Source of the DNA: Verticillium longisporum
Taxonomy: Eukaryota > Ascomycota > Sordariomycetes > Glomerellales > Plectosphaerellaceae
Direction: 5' to 3'
NCBI GenBank assembly: GCA_019188255.1
Contig: JAETXT010000001.1
Location: 4,526,001 to 4,590,000 of the forward strand
Length of the DNA: 64,000 nt
Each line of letters begins with the position of its first letter. The first letter of the stretch is position 1. The notes below the pieces were generated by a model. The model worked only from the letters and a program-made list of their open reading frames with translations. It did not search any database and was not told where the DNA came from. Position numbers and translations under genes: made by a program. This document shows, piece after piece, positions 46,422-56,229 of this stretch.

Positions 46422-48516
46422 ATGAAGGTCTTGGACAAAATCAAGGCCGATGTCAGAACTGACGTGACTTGGAACCGAGTTGGACGTCTTGGAGCGTCTG
46501 GTGCTCGCGCCCTGCCCTCTGCTTCAGTCCACTACGTTGTCGAGAAGTTCCCAATCATCGGGTGGCTTCCTCGGTACAATCCAAGATGGATAGTTAATGA
46601 TGTGATTGCGGGCCTGACCATTGGTCTGATGCTCATCCCTCAGGGACTGTCGTACGCCAAAATTGCAGACATCCCCGTTGAGTATGGCCTCATGTCGAGT
46701 TGGCTCCCTGCCGCCATTTATGCTTTCATGGGAACCACCAAAGGTATGATTCATCACCAGGGATATGCCAAGATTATTCTAACCCCTGTGCCAAGACCTG
46801 TCAACTGGACCAACTTCACTGATTGGTCTCCTCACATCCGAGAACGTTCACGCTCTGCAAGATCGATGGACACCATCAGAGATCGCTTCAGCTACAGCGC
46901 TCATGATGGGTGTCTACGGTATGATTCTGGGTTTCCTAAAGCTCGGGTTTCTTTTGGAATTTATCTCCCTCCCCGTCCTCAGCGGGTTCATCTCCGCAGT
47001 CGCCATCACGATCATCCTGAATCAGATGGACTCTCTTCTGGGAGAAGACAACGTCGGCGATGGCGCAGCCACCCAGATCCACGACATCTTCAACCAGTTG
47101 CCCAATGCAAATGGATGGGCTTGCCTCATCGGGTTCTCAGGCATCCTTTTCCTGACACTCCTTGATCAAGCTGGGAAGCGGTGGGGCAAGAAGAACAAGA
47201 CTATCTGGCTGCTCTCCATCACCCGAGCCTTTCTCACCCTCGTACTCTTTACTGGGGTCAGCTATGGAGTCAACAAGAACAGGTCGGAGTACCTGTTTGA
47301 AGTCGTCGAAGTCAAAGCCAATGGCCAACAAGCACCCACCTTTCCGCGCCAGGATCTGATCCCAGAAGTGGCCGGCCGCAGCATTGCAGTTTTCATCGGT
47401 GCAGCAGTAGAACATACAGCGATTGCCCGTGCCTTTTCAGTCAGGAATCAGTACACGACAGACCAAAGTCAAGAGCTTTGCTACTTCGGCGTTACCAATT
47501 TCTTCAACAGCTTCTTTCACGCCATGGGCGTCGGCGGCGCCATGTCGCGCACGGCTGTCAACTCTTCTTGCAACGTCAAATCACCCTTGTCCGGTCTCGT
47601 TACCATGGCGGTGGTGCTCATCTGCGTTTATGAACTGGTCGGAACGCTGTTTTGGATCCCCAAAGCAACATTGGCTGCGATCATCATCACGGCCGTGTGG
47701 CCCCTGATCTCACCGCCGTCGACTTTCTACCGATATTGGAAGACCTCTTTGGCTGACTTCATCTCCTCCATGATTGCGTTTTGGGTCTCGCTCTTTGTTT
47801 CTACTGAAATCGGAATCGGCGCTGCCGTCGGCTTCAACATTGTCTACGTCATGTTGCGCCAAGTCTTCACAACTCTCTCATCAAGCGGATCAGCCCAATC
47901 CCAGTCCGAGCTGGCTCGCGCACTGCATGCATCCAGCGCAGTTCCTAGGAACCTACCCGAGGACACGCGAGTCTTCAGATTCAACGAATCGCTCTTCTTC
48001 CCCAACGCTTTCAGCAACACATCTCGTGTACTGGATGACATTCAAACCTTCCACGCGCCCGTCTACAACGGCAGCCACGGACCCGAGACCGAGCGCAACT
48101 GGTCTGTCGTCGGCGAGAAACGCGTTGCAAGGCTCCGAAAGAAGGCAGGCATCCATGATCCCACGTCGTTGCCCGAAATTGGTCTCGTTGTCCTCGACTT
48201 CGCGAGGGTTAATCACATCGACTTCACCGCCATCAGTCATTTGAAGAATCTTGCCGCCAGCGTTCGCAAATACGGCGGGGACAATGTGGAACTGCGGTTC
48301 GTTGGAATGTCTCCTTACGTCCGTCAGCGATTCGAGAGAGCTCAGTGGCTAGTACTCGACGCAGATGCCACTGCGAATGAAGATATCCAGACAGGCACCG
48401 TGCTCCTCTACCCAGACTTGGCCAGCGCCATCTCGGCGCCACGGAAGAGAAACCGAGCGTCAGATGACAACGAGATCAAGGGCATGGTCTCTCATGACGA
48501 GAAGGCACAGGCTTGA
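46422..48516 (+). CDS. SulP/SLC26-family anion transporter with STAS domain
   Basis: SulP proteins move sulfate and, in some members, oxalate, formate, bicarbonate or other anions across membranes. Exons are 46422-46743 and 46796-48516, with a 52 bp phase 1 intron (GTATGA...CCAAG), giving 680 residues. The core shows the family pattern: NDVIAGLTIGLMLIPQGLSYAKIADIPVEYGL, the helix entry TTKDLSTGP across the splice, VYGMILGFLKLGFLLEFISLPVLSGFISAVAI, and FNSFFHAMGVGGAMSRTAVN. The C-terminal half after about residue 480 is a STAS domain (VFRFNESLFFPNAF, LVVLDFARVNHIDFTAISHLKNL). The length is nearer to short fungal SulP carriers than to the roughly 800-residue SUL1/SUL2 permeases, so the substrate cannot be fixed from sequence. 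Codon use is less GC-rich than in the housekeeping genes to the left. Confidence 0.92.
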
Positions 48517-49591
48517 GCAGGGTTAGTCAGTAGCAGTCGAATTCGCTTTCTCTATTCCTTTCTGGTAAAGAAGACAGCATAATGGGACACATGACTTGCG
48601 TAAGGATATCGTTTCTGTCTGGCTTCATTCGATACATTACTTAAGGTCACGACACGTCCGCCATGGAAGTTTTTTATACAACAATTGAAATTCTTATCAT
48701 ACTCGAGTTCTATCCAGCGGTTGCCAAGAAGGTCTCTGATCACTGGTCTTGCCTGCATTTGCAAAGGAGGTATAGACTATTGTAGGTGTATCTTCGCGTT
48801 CACGATTGTTCCCTGAATATACTATGCTAGCGGCGATGATTCATAATGCATGCATCACATAGTGCCACTAACCGCAATCTGAACATGTCGAAGCACCATG
48901 ATGGTGGATTGTTGAATATAGACACGGCGATGGCTCCCTCGTCCCTTCTTCAACGACTGTACTGAACCACTTAGCGGCTCGGGAAGCGAGATTTACTTAG
49001 AGGATAGCGAAAACTCTAGCATCTCAACCGGCCCTATACCGACATTTATTGTAAATGCGTCGGCTGGCTAGCTTCTCTTTGACCCAAACACTCGTCACGA
49101 CCACACCCTTAACACGTTATCATGTGCAGATCGGTGCTGCCACATCGCGCCTCAGCCCCAGGGCCAGACCATTCCATAGGCATGACCGCCATCCTGTCGG
49201 CCGACTTGCGCACTTCTCGAGCTTGTTGGCGCAGCAGCCTCGTGGCAGCATGAACTATAAATGCCCTTTTCCCCACAGTTCAGCGTGCGATTCCAAATGC
49301 CGGGACATCCTTCGGCCTGTCTTCCATCTTCCCCGCGTTTTGTTCCCCACGATTGGTGCAGCCAAGCCTCCAATTTAGGAACAAGAGCGTCATCGCGGGG
49401 ACAGAACACCGGGCGAAACCCGAGATTTGTCGCCCGGACTTCCCGTCATGCTTACCAGTCCGTTCGTCGAACGCGGGGTAGAGTCGAATGAAAACATCAA
49501 TAAGAAGGGGTGTCCAAGGACGCTCTGTGTCTGTTGTCTCCCATCATCTTCTTCCAAATTCTACCAACCCACCTTAAGTAATCCGCACAAT
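48517..49591. other. 1.1 kb intergenic region, nothing recognised
   Basis: No gene is seen. The right end is the promoter of the zinc dehydrogenase. A chance open frame joins its start codon from 49427. Confidence 0.5.
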
Positions 49592-51233
49592 ATGGCGACC
49601 ATGAAAGCTGTGAACTATCAAGGACCGTTCGAGGTCAAGGTGCAAGAGGTTGAGAAGCCAAAGCTAGAGCATCCCGATGATGTCATCGTCAAAGTCACAA
49701 CGGTAAACATGACCCATTGCGACCGTGATTAATGAAGAAACCTAACCAATCTACAGGCAGCGATCTGTGGTAGTGACTTGCAGTGAGTAGGGGGCGGGGG
49801 GAGGTTGTCTTGGAAGACCTCTAATCAACATCCGCAGCATGTACGAGGGCAGAACGGCTGCTGAGCCTGGGATCACCTTTGGTCGGTGTGACAATAGTCA
49901 CCTCATCTAAGTAATGGAAAGCTGACTTGAAGGCAGGCCACGAGAATATGGGGATTGTTGAGGAGCTGGGAGAAGGCGTGACGCTTCTGAAAAAGGGTGA
50001 TCGCGTTGTCATGCCGTTCAACGTCGCTGACGGCCGCTGCCGGAACTGCGAGGAAGGGCGCACTGCTTTCTGCACTGGTGTCAACCCTGGGTTTGCAGGA
50101 GGGGCATACGGTATGTTATTCGAAGCTTTTTCGATGAGTTGATACTCACTCGCTAGGCTACGTATCTATGGGGCCTTACCGCGGTGGTGAGTCTGATGAA
50201 TCTGTGTTATGATACGCCCCTAACAAGGTGGATTCTGCAGGACAAGCACAGTATATCCGAGTACCCTATGCCGACTTCAATGCCTTGAAACTACCGGCAG
50301 GCAAGGAGAACGAGTCGGACTTTATTCTGCTTGCAGGTGAGAGCTAGAGCATCGAAGATGTAGCCATTGAGACTTTTACTAATCATACGTGCACACAAGA
50401 CATCTTCCCAACAGGTACCCTCCCGCAACTGAAGCCACTAATCTGCATTTGTTCGTGCTGACATGGACAGGCTGGCATGGGGTTGAACTATCCGGCTTCA
50501 AGCCCGGCGAGAGCATTGCAGTCTTCGGCGCTGGGCCCGTCGGGCTAATGGCGGCTTACTCTGCCGTACTGCGTGGTGCCTCACGCGTATATGTCGTCGA
50601 TCGTGTTCCCGAGCGCCTCAAAGCAGCGGAAAATATCGGTTGCGTGCCCATTGACTTCAGCTCCAGTGATCCAGTGGATCAAATCATCAAGGCGAACGAT
50701 GGCATGGTCGATCGGTCCGTGGACGCTGTCGGCTACCAAGCGGTAGACAAAGGCGGCTCGAAGGAGCAGCCGAATATCGTTCTCGAGAGCATGATTCGCG
50801 TCACCAGGGCTTGCGGTGGGATGGGAATTCCCGGACTTTACGTGCCCAGGTATGCCATGCTTCGACAACAGCGCTGAAATGACCGCTGACGAAGAGTTTC
50901 GTAGTGATCCTGGCGCACCTGATGATGCATCAGGCAAGGGCATGATCAGCCTTAGCTTCGGAAAGCTGTTTGAGAAGGTAAGTCAGAAGAGATGGCGGGT
51001 AGTAGTCAATCCCAGCTAACAAAAATTAGGCCCTGAGTCTTTCCACCGGGCAATGCAACGTCAAACATTACAACCGCTACCTCAGAGATCTCATTGTTGC
51101 AGGCAAGGCAAAGCCGAGCTTCGTTGTATCTCATGAGATTGGTATCGATGACGTTGAAGTTGCCTATCAGAAGTTCGACAAGAGAATCGATGGATACACG
51201 AAGGTTCTCATCCATCCGAACGGGGGTTTCTGA
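49592..51233 (+). CDS. Zinc-dependent alcohol dehydrogenase, glutathione-independent formaldehyde dehydrogenase type
   Basis: The nearest family known to me is the NAD-dependent, glutathione-independent formaldehyde dehydrogenase of medium-chain type. Ten exons: 49592-49702, 49757-49782, 49838-49881, 49937-50110, 50157-50186, 50241-50336, 50400-50414, 50471-50849, 50905-50977, 51030-51233. The nine introns are 46-63 bp. The sum is 1152 nt, or 383 residues, in frame throughout. Catalytic-zinc residues are C41 (AAICGSDLH) and GHE (61-63). The nucleotide site is VFGAGPVGLMAAYSA, followed by VDRVPERL. FPTGWHGVELSGF and the tail KRIDGYTKVLIHP fit the family. The structural-zinc loop reads NVADGRCRNCEEGRTAFC, with D92 where the first of four cysteines is expected. 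Exon 7 is 15 nt. No targeting signal is seen. Confidence 0.88.
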
Positions 51234-51834
51234 GGCAAGGGCACTGGTGTGAAGTGAGTTCATGTAAGCGACAGAAGTTCATGAGGGTCGCACTCTAAGA
51301 TTGTTTGGTCCTGCTGCCCACAATTGGTTGGCAACATCTGTGAACCGTCTCCTGTTCTTCGAATACCGTATTTGGCCTGTCTAATTGAAATTTCGTTTAC
51401 ACGTTTCTTGCATGACCGCGACTCAAAGTCTCTCTGGTCTGAAAGGTCGGTGGTCGTCACTGATTCTTGTCTGAGGCGGGACCGCTGTGGCGAGGCACAT
51501 GATGGCTGAATCTAAATGATTCCGCCGCCAAAGCCGGACTTTTGTGCTGTTTAGGAGATGATTGACGCTCCTCAAGCGGTGTGCTCACCACGATGTGCAC
51601 GAATCCACTGAGGGCCAAGGCCTTGCCAGCTGTCGTCTCACCCCTGGCCTACATGCCAGGCCTCCTACAGGGCGAGATACGCGTACACGTATGAAGGATC
51701 AGCCCAGGATCTTTGCTGCCGATCCTAACCCGAAATCTCGGCGAAGAGAATCAAGATTTTTTCTTTCCAACCTGCTTGATCACAATCCAGTTTACCGAAA
51801 ACATAGGACGACATGTTCTGCTGATTGAGCTGAA
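51234..51834. other. Intergenic region, nothing recognised
   Basis: About 600 bp between the dehydrogenase and the berberine-bridge-type oxidase. It presumably includes the oxidase promoter. Open frames are short. Confidence 0.5.
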
Positions 51835-53640
51835 ATGCAGTTCATCTTGATCGGATACGCCCTGTGTGTTGGTGTTGTCGCTGGATCGGGGCTTCAACTT
51901 TCATCACGGCGTCTCTTTTCTGAAAGCTCTTGCAAATGCCTTCCTGGGGATACATGCTGGCCTGTAGACTCAGAATGGAACCGACTGAACGAAACAGTCG
52001 GGGGTAGACTGATTGCAACAGTGCCCCTGGCTAATGCATGTCACGGGAAGGACTATGACGAAGCAGAATGCGCTCGTCTCCGAGAGGAGTGGCGTTTCTC
52101 TACGGTCCAGTGAGTTTGTGCACCCGTCGGTCGTGAATTTGAGAAGGGTGTGCCCATCCATGAGACTAACCTATATGCCAGTTCTCAATCATCCTCATCA
52201 GTGATGGCGCCTTTGTTCGCCAACCAGAGCTGCGATCCCTTCCAGGCGCGAGATGCTCCATGTGAGCTGGGAAACTATGTGGTGTACGCCGTGGATGCTT
52301 CAGGGCCTCAAGATATCATCGCTGCGCTGAAGTTTGCCGAAGAAAAGAACGTTAGGTTCGTAATCAGGAACACGGGACACGACTACCACGGCCGGTCAAC
52401 CGGAGCTGGCGCTTTATCCGTTTGGATGCATCACCTCAAAGACACGGAGATTATCGACTGGGACGATGGCCAGTACGCCGGCAAGGCCCTGAAGCTAGGC
52501 GCCGGGGTTCAAGGGTTTGAGGCCATTGAAGTCGCCCGTCGCGAGGGTCTCACGATTGTAACCGGAGAATGCCCCACGGTTGGTCTTGCGGGCGCTTACA
52601 CCCAGGGCGGAGGACACTCTGCCCTGAGCTCAGTCTTCGGTCTAGCGGCGGACAATGCGCTATCTTTCGACGTGGTGACTCCCTCGGGAGAATTGGTAAC
52701 CGCTTCAAGCTCCGAAAACCAAGACCTGTACTGGGCACTGAGTGGTGGCGGCGGCGGCGTCTTTGGCGTCGTGGTATCCATGGTTGTCCGAGCTCATCCT
52801 GACGCCAAAGTCAGCGGCGCTCGTTTTGCAGTGGCCATTCCGTCAAATCAATCGGAGCTTCTGTACGATGTCGTAGACGCGTTCCATGCTGCACTGCCCG
52901 ACATTGTCGACGCGGGTATCATGGTCATTTACTTCTTCGGTCCAGGCTTCTTCCAGGTTGCAGCCCTCACTGCATACGACAAGAAACGGGAGGAGACCGA
53001 GCAGATTCTGGCGCCGTTCAGCACTTCTCTCGCTAGGCTCGGTATCGAACTCGAAGTGGCGTACACTGAGTTCAGCAGCTACGCCGACCATTACGACCAC
53101 TACTGGGGCCCGCTGCCCTCGGGCAACATTCAAGTAGGGACTGACCTCTTCGGCGGTCGACTGCTGCCTCGCCAAGTCCTACCAGACTTCGCGCCTACAA
53201 CCAGAAAGCTCGTAGAGCTCGGAGTCGTCTTCATTGGCGTTGGTCTGGACGTTTCGCCGTTTGGGAAGAACAACACCAACGCCGTCCTGCCCCAGTGGCG
53301 GGACTCTATCGTGCAGGTCTCCCTGACTCTGCCTTGGGATTTTGAGGCCCCCTTTGAAGAGATGGTTGCACTTCAGGATCGCATCACGGACGAGGTGCAG
53401 CCTGTCATTGAGGCTGTCACACCCGGAGCCGGGGCCTACATGAATGAGGCAGACTTTCAGCAGCCTGACTGGCAAGAGACTTTCTTCGGAGAGAATTACC
53501 CTGAACTGCTTCGAATCAAGAATAACCTTGACCCCGAGGGGCTTTTGTACGCCGTCGCGGGGGTCGGTAGTGAGTCTTGGAAGGTAGATGACCACGGTCG
53601 CATGTGTAGATCTTTCTCCTGCGAGCGGCGTCGGGCTTGA
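51835..53640 (+). CDS. Secreted FAD-linked oxidase, berberine-bridge-enzyme type
   Basis: These VAO-fold flavoproteins oxidise sugars, alcohols or secondary metabolites using oxygen. Exons are 51835-52109 and 52182-53640, with a 72 bp intron (GTGAGT...GCCAG) in phase 2, giving 577 residues. MQFILIGYALCVGVVAGSG is a signal peptide, followed by the cysteine-rich CKCLPGDTCWPVDSEWNRLN. The FAD domain shows RNTGHDYHGRS (H158) and TGECPTVGLAGAYTQGGGHS (C222), which match the histidine and cysteine of bicovalent FAD attachment, then SGGGGGVFGVVVSMVVRAHP. The berberine-bridge C-terminal segment ends the protein: NEADFQQPDWQETFFGENYPEL, RIKNNLDPEGLLY. The substrate is unknown. Such oxidases often sit in secondary-metabolite clusters, but no synthase gene is present here. 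Confidence 0.94.
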
Positions 53641-54948
53641 GATTGATAGCTCTGTTCTGAATAACAAGAAAACGGAAGCTACTGGCCTGCGAGGGAGATC
53701 GTTTTCGCATCACTCACTAATGGCACATGTTTGCACCATGGCTTGATGGCATTAGCAAGACTTTCATATTCTGTGCGGCTCGAGCTGTCCCGTCAAGGGA
53801 TGGTCCTCGAAAGTAGTGTTCTTTGGTCCCTCTCCTCTCCATTTCAATCGCAACCACGCTGTAACCATCAGTTTGTCTGTTGCTTTCCTCCAACGACAGA
53901 TGCGGATGGTGTCTTCATAAGCACGATTTCCTAGGGTCATCAATCGTACAACCATGCGCGAGTACTAATCGACTCGCTTCAAGGGTCTACCTATATGTTA
54001 TGGGTTCTTTTTCCTAAAAGTTCCAAGATACTCAACGGCGTCTGAAGTTGAGGGAGCAGCGACGGTGATCAGTTTGTGCACGGCTGAATCTGTGCCCCTC
54101 TGATGTCGACTACAGCCAGTGTCGTTAGCCATCATTCCCGACAAAAACAATCTGGCTTGCGGCTGATGTGGCACTCGCGAATTTTTTATCATTCGATGCA
54201 TCATCAAGGCCGTTCGCACTGGAAGTGAATTCACGTAGGTACTCTACTTCGCTTAGAGGACACAATCGCATTTCCGAATCGTTTGACTCAGAATGCAGAT
54301 TACAATAACTAGGAATGTTCAGCCTCGAAGCTTATAGACTTTCGTCCACCTGGCCAAACCCTAAATGCAATCTGCTACACCAGAGCAGTCACTTTTTGAA
54401 GCAATTAGACATCTGAACGTACAGATAAACATTTGCTGCTCCAATTCAGATTCGACATAAGCCGCCTCATTCCAACGCCCCACAGCCCGCTGCTGGGATT
54501 ACAGTAGTTGCTTGGCGATTCCAATCGGCATACACAATGTCTACCCATTGTTTTCACTCGGTGAGACAAACGAGCCTTTGTCGGACTCGCCTAAAGTCGA
54601 CCACTTGAGTGACCCGTGTCCGTATCTAAGAAGACACGATGGATCGTGTAGTTGAAAACGCACATGGTGCGCCCTCCGACCGATCAAGAAATGACTCAAG
54701 TGTAGACGAGGGGCGCGCCCTTGGTACGACAGTTAGGCGGGTCTTGAACGGTGTAGAGCACGGCCGTGGGGCTATAGCGATGTCAATATAGTATGGCCTT
54801 AGACGCAACTGAACCACCATCAAGGCTGCATCCATCTTCGACAATCGAGCATTACGAAATTGCCATACGCTGCCAGCTCGCAGCATAGACTCGCTCATCA
54901 ACATCAGACTACGCATACTGTCCTTCCATCTTCCCTTGCCTGCTTGCC
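53641..54948. other. 1.3 kb intergenic region, nothing recognised
   Basis: No gene is recognised. The right end holds the promoter of the DAO-family flavoprotein gene. Confidence 0.5.
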
Positions 54949-56229
54949 ATGTCGCACATCAAACCACCCCAGACTGTGGTGATCGTCGGAGGGGGCATCG
55001 TTGGGTCTGCTTTGGCCCACTTCTTGTGTATCTCTAATGTCAATCGCCAGATCACCGTGGTGGACCGATCTCTCAGCCCGCTCGTAGGGTCGACCGGCCA
55101 CGCGCCGGGATTCATAGGCCAGTTCAATGACTCCGAGGTTCTCACGCGCCTCGCCATGGCCACCGTGTCGGAATATCGTAAGATCCCCGGTGGTTTCGAC
55201 GCCGTCGGCGGTCTCGAGGTCGTGCACAGCACCTCCGGCGTCGAGCGGCTGAGATCAAGACAAAGCAAGGCAGCAGCCCTCGGTCTGCCTGCTCAGCTGA
55301 TGAGCGTGCGTCAGGCGAGTCAGATGGCTCCGGACCTGGTACGATCATCAGACACCGAGTCCGGGGCCGCCCTTAGCTTCTCCAGTGACGGGACAGCCGA
55401 CGCCAACTGCATCACCGCTTATTTCCAGCACAGCGCTAAGGCGAACGGCGCGCAGTTCGTCGAGGCCGAGGTCCGCCGCCTGATGATCGCCGACGGCCGC
55501 ACGACCGGTGTCGAGCTGGGAGACGTCTCCTCCAGCCGGCAGCTAATCGCCGATGTTGTCATCTTGGCAACCGGCGTCTGGGCGCAGGCGCTGTTGGCGC
55601 GTGAACCACAACACCAGCAGCAGCAACACGACCACCAGATTGCGGATGGATCTCCGCTGCCAGTCGTCCCCGTGGTGCCAGTCGGACACCCGTATCTGCA
55701 CGGCGAGCCTAGACCACCGCTCGGCAGAAAGATGCCGTTTGTGCGCTGGCCAGAACACCACGTCTATGCGCGCGATCACGGGGATCGCTACGGCCTTGGC
55801 ACGTACGACCACCAACCGCTTGAGTGCAAGCTCACGAACGGCACGGCGATCGGCGACTGGGTTCAAGGGTTCGACGCGCCCCTGACGGCGGCCACGAGCC
55901 TTGTGCCGGACGAGGCGTCAAAGCAGCTGCGGGCTGGCGTCAAATTCAACGGCATCTTCTCCATGACGCCCGACAACATGCCCCTGGCGGGAGCCGTGCA
56001 GTCGATCAGAGGCTTGTACATGGCCGTTGCCGTGTGGGTGACGCACGCTGCGGGGACGGCCAGGTTCCTGACCAGAGTTATTGATGGGATTGAAGGTATT
56101 GATGGCGACGAGGCAGTTCGGAGGGCGTTGGACCCCGAGCGATTCAAGGGCGGCGATTTGGCGACTCTGGAAAAGGCATCCCTTGAAGGGTACAACGAGA
56201 TCTACAAGACACAAGAGACGCAACTATAG
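54949..56229 (+). CDS. DAO-family FAD-dependent oxidoreductase (sarcosine/dimethylglycine dehydrogenase-like)
   Basis: The DAO superfamily includes D-amino-acid oxidase, sarcosine oxidase and dimethylglycine dehydrogenase, which oxidise C-N bonds. The gene is a single exon of 426 residues. The dinucleotide fold is at the N-terminus: VVIVGGGIVGSALAHFL (G14, G16, G19), with the acidic end of the second strand in VVDRS. STGHAPGFIGQFND and a following active-site-like region recall the dimethylglycine and sarcosine dehydrogenase group. The C-terminal FAD motif is GVKFNGIFSMTPDNMPLAGAV...GLYMAVAVWVTHAAGTARFL. An unusual Gln/His stretch (PQHQQQQHDHQ) lies mid-protein. No mitochondrial presequence and none of the C-terminal folate domains of true dimethylglycine dehydrogenase are present. 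The substrate is therefore open. Coding GC is higher than in the SulP and dehydrogenase genes nearby. Confidence 0.88.
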   Translation: MSHIKPPQTVVIVGGGIVGSALAHFLCISNVNRQITVVDRSLSPLVGSTGHAPGFIGQFNDSEVLTRLAMATVSEYRKIPGGFDAVGGLEVVHSTSGVERLRSRQSKAAALGLPAQLMSVRQASQMAPDLVRSSDTESGAALSFSSDGTADANCITAYFQHSAKANGAQFVEAEVRRLMIADGRTTGVELGDVSSSRQLIADVVILATGVWAQALLAREPQHQQQQHDHQIADGSPLPVVPVVPVGHPYLHGEPRPPLGRKMPFVRWPEHHVYARDHGDRYGLGTYDHQPLECKLTNGTAIGDWVQGFDAPLTAATSLVPDEASKQLRAGVKFNGIFSMTPDNMPLAGAVQSIRGLYMAVAVWVTHAAGTARFLTRVIDGIEGIDGDEAVRRALDPERFKGGDLATLEKASLEGYNEIYKTQETQL

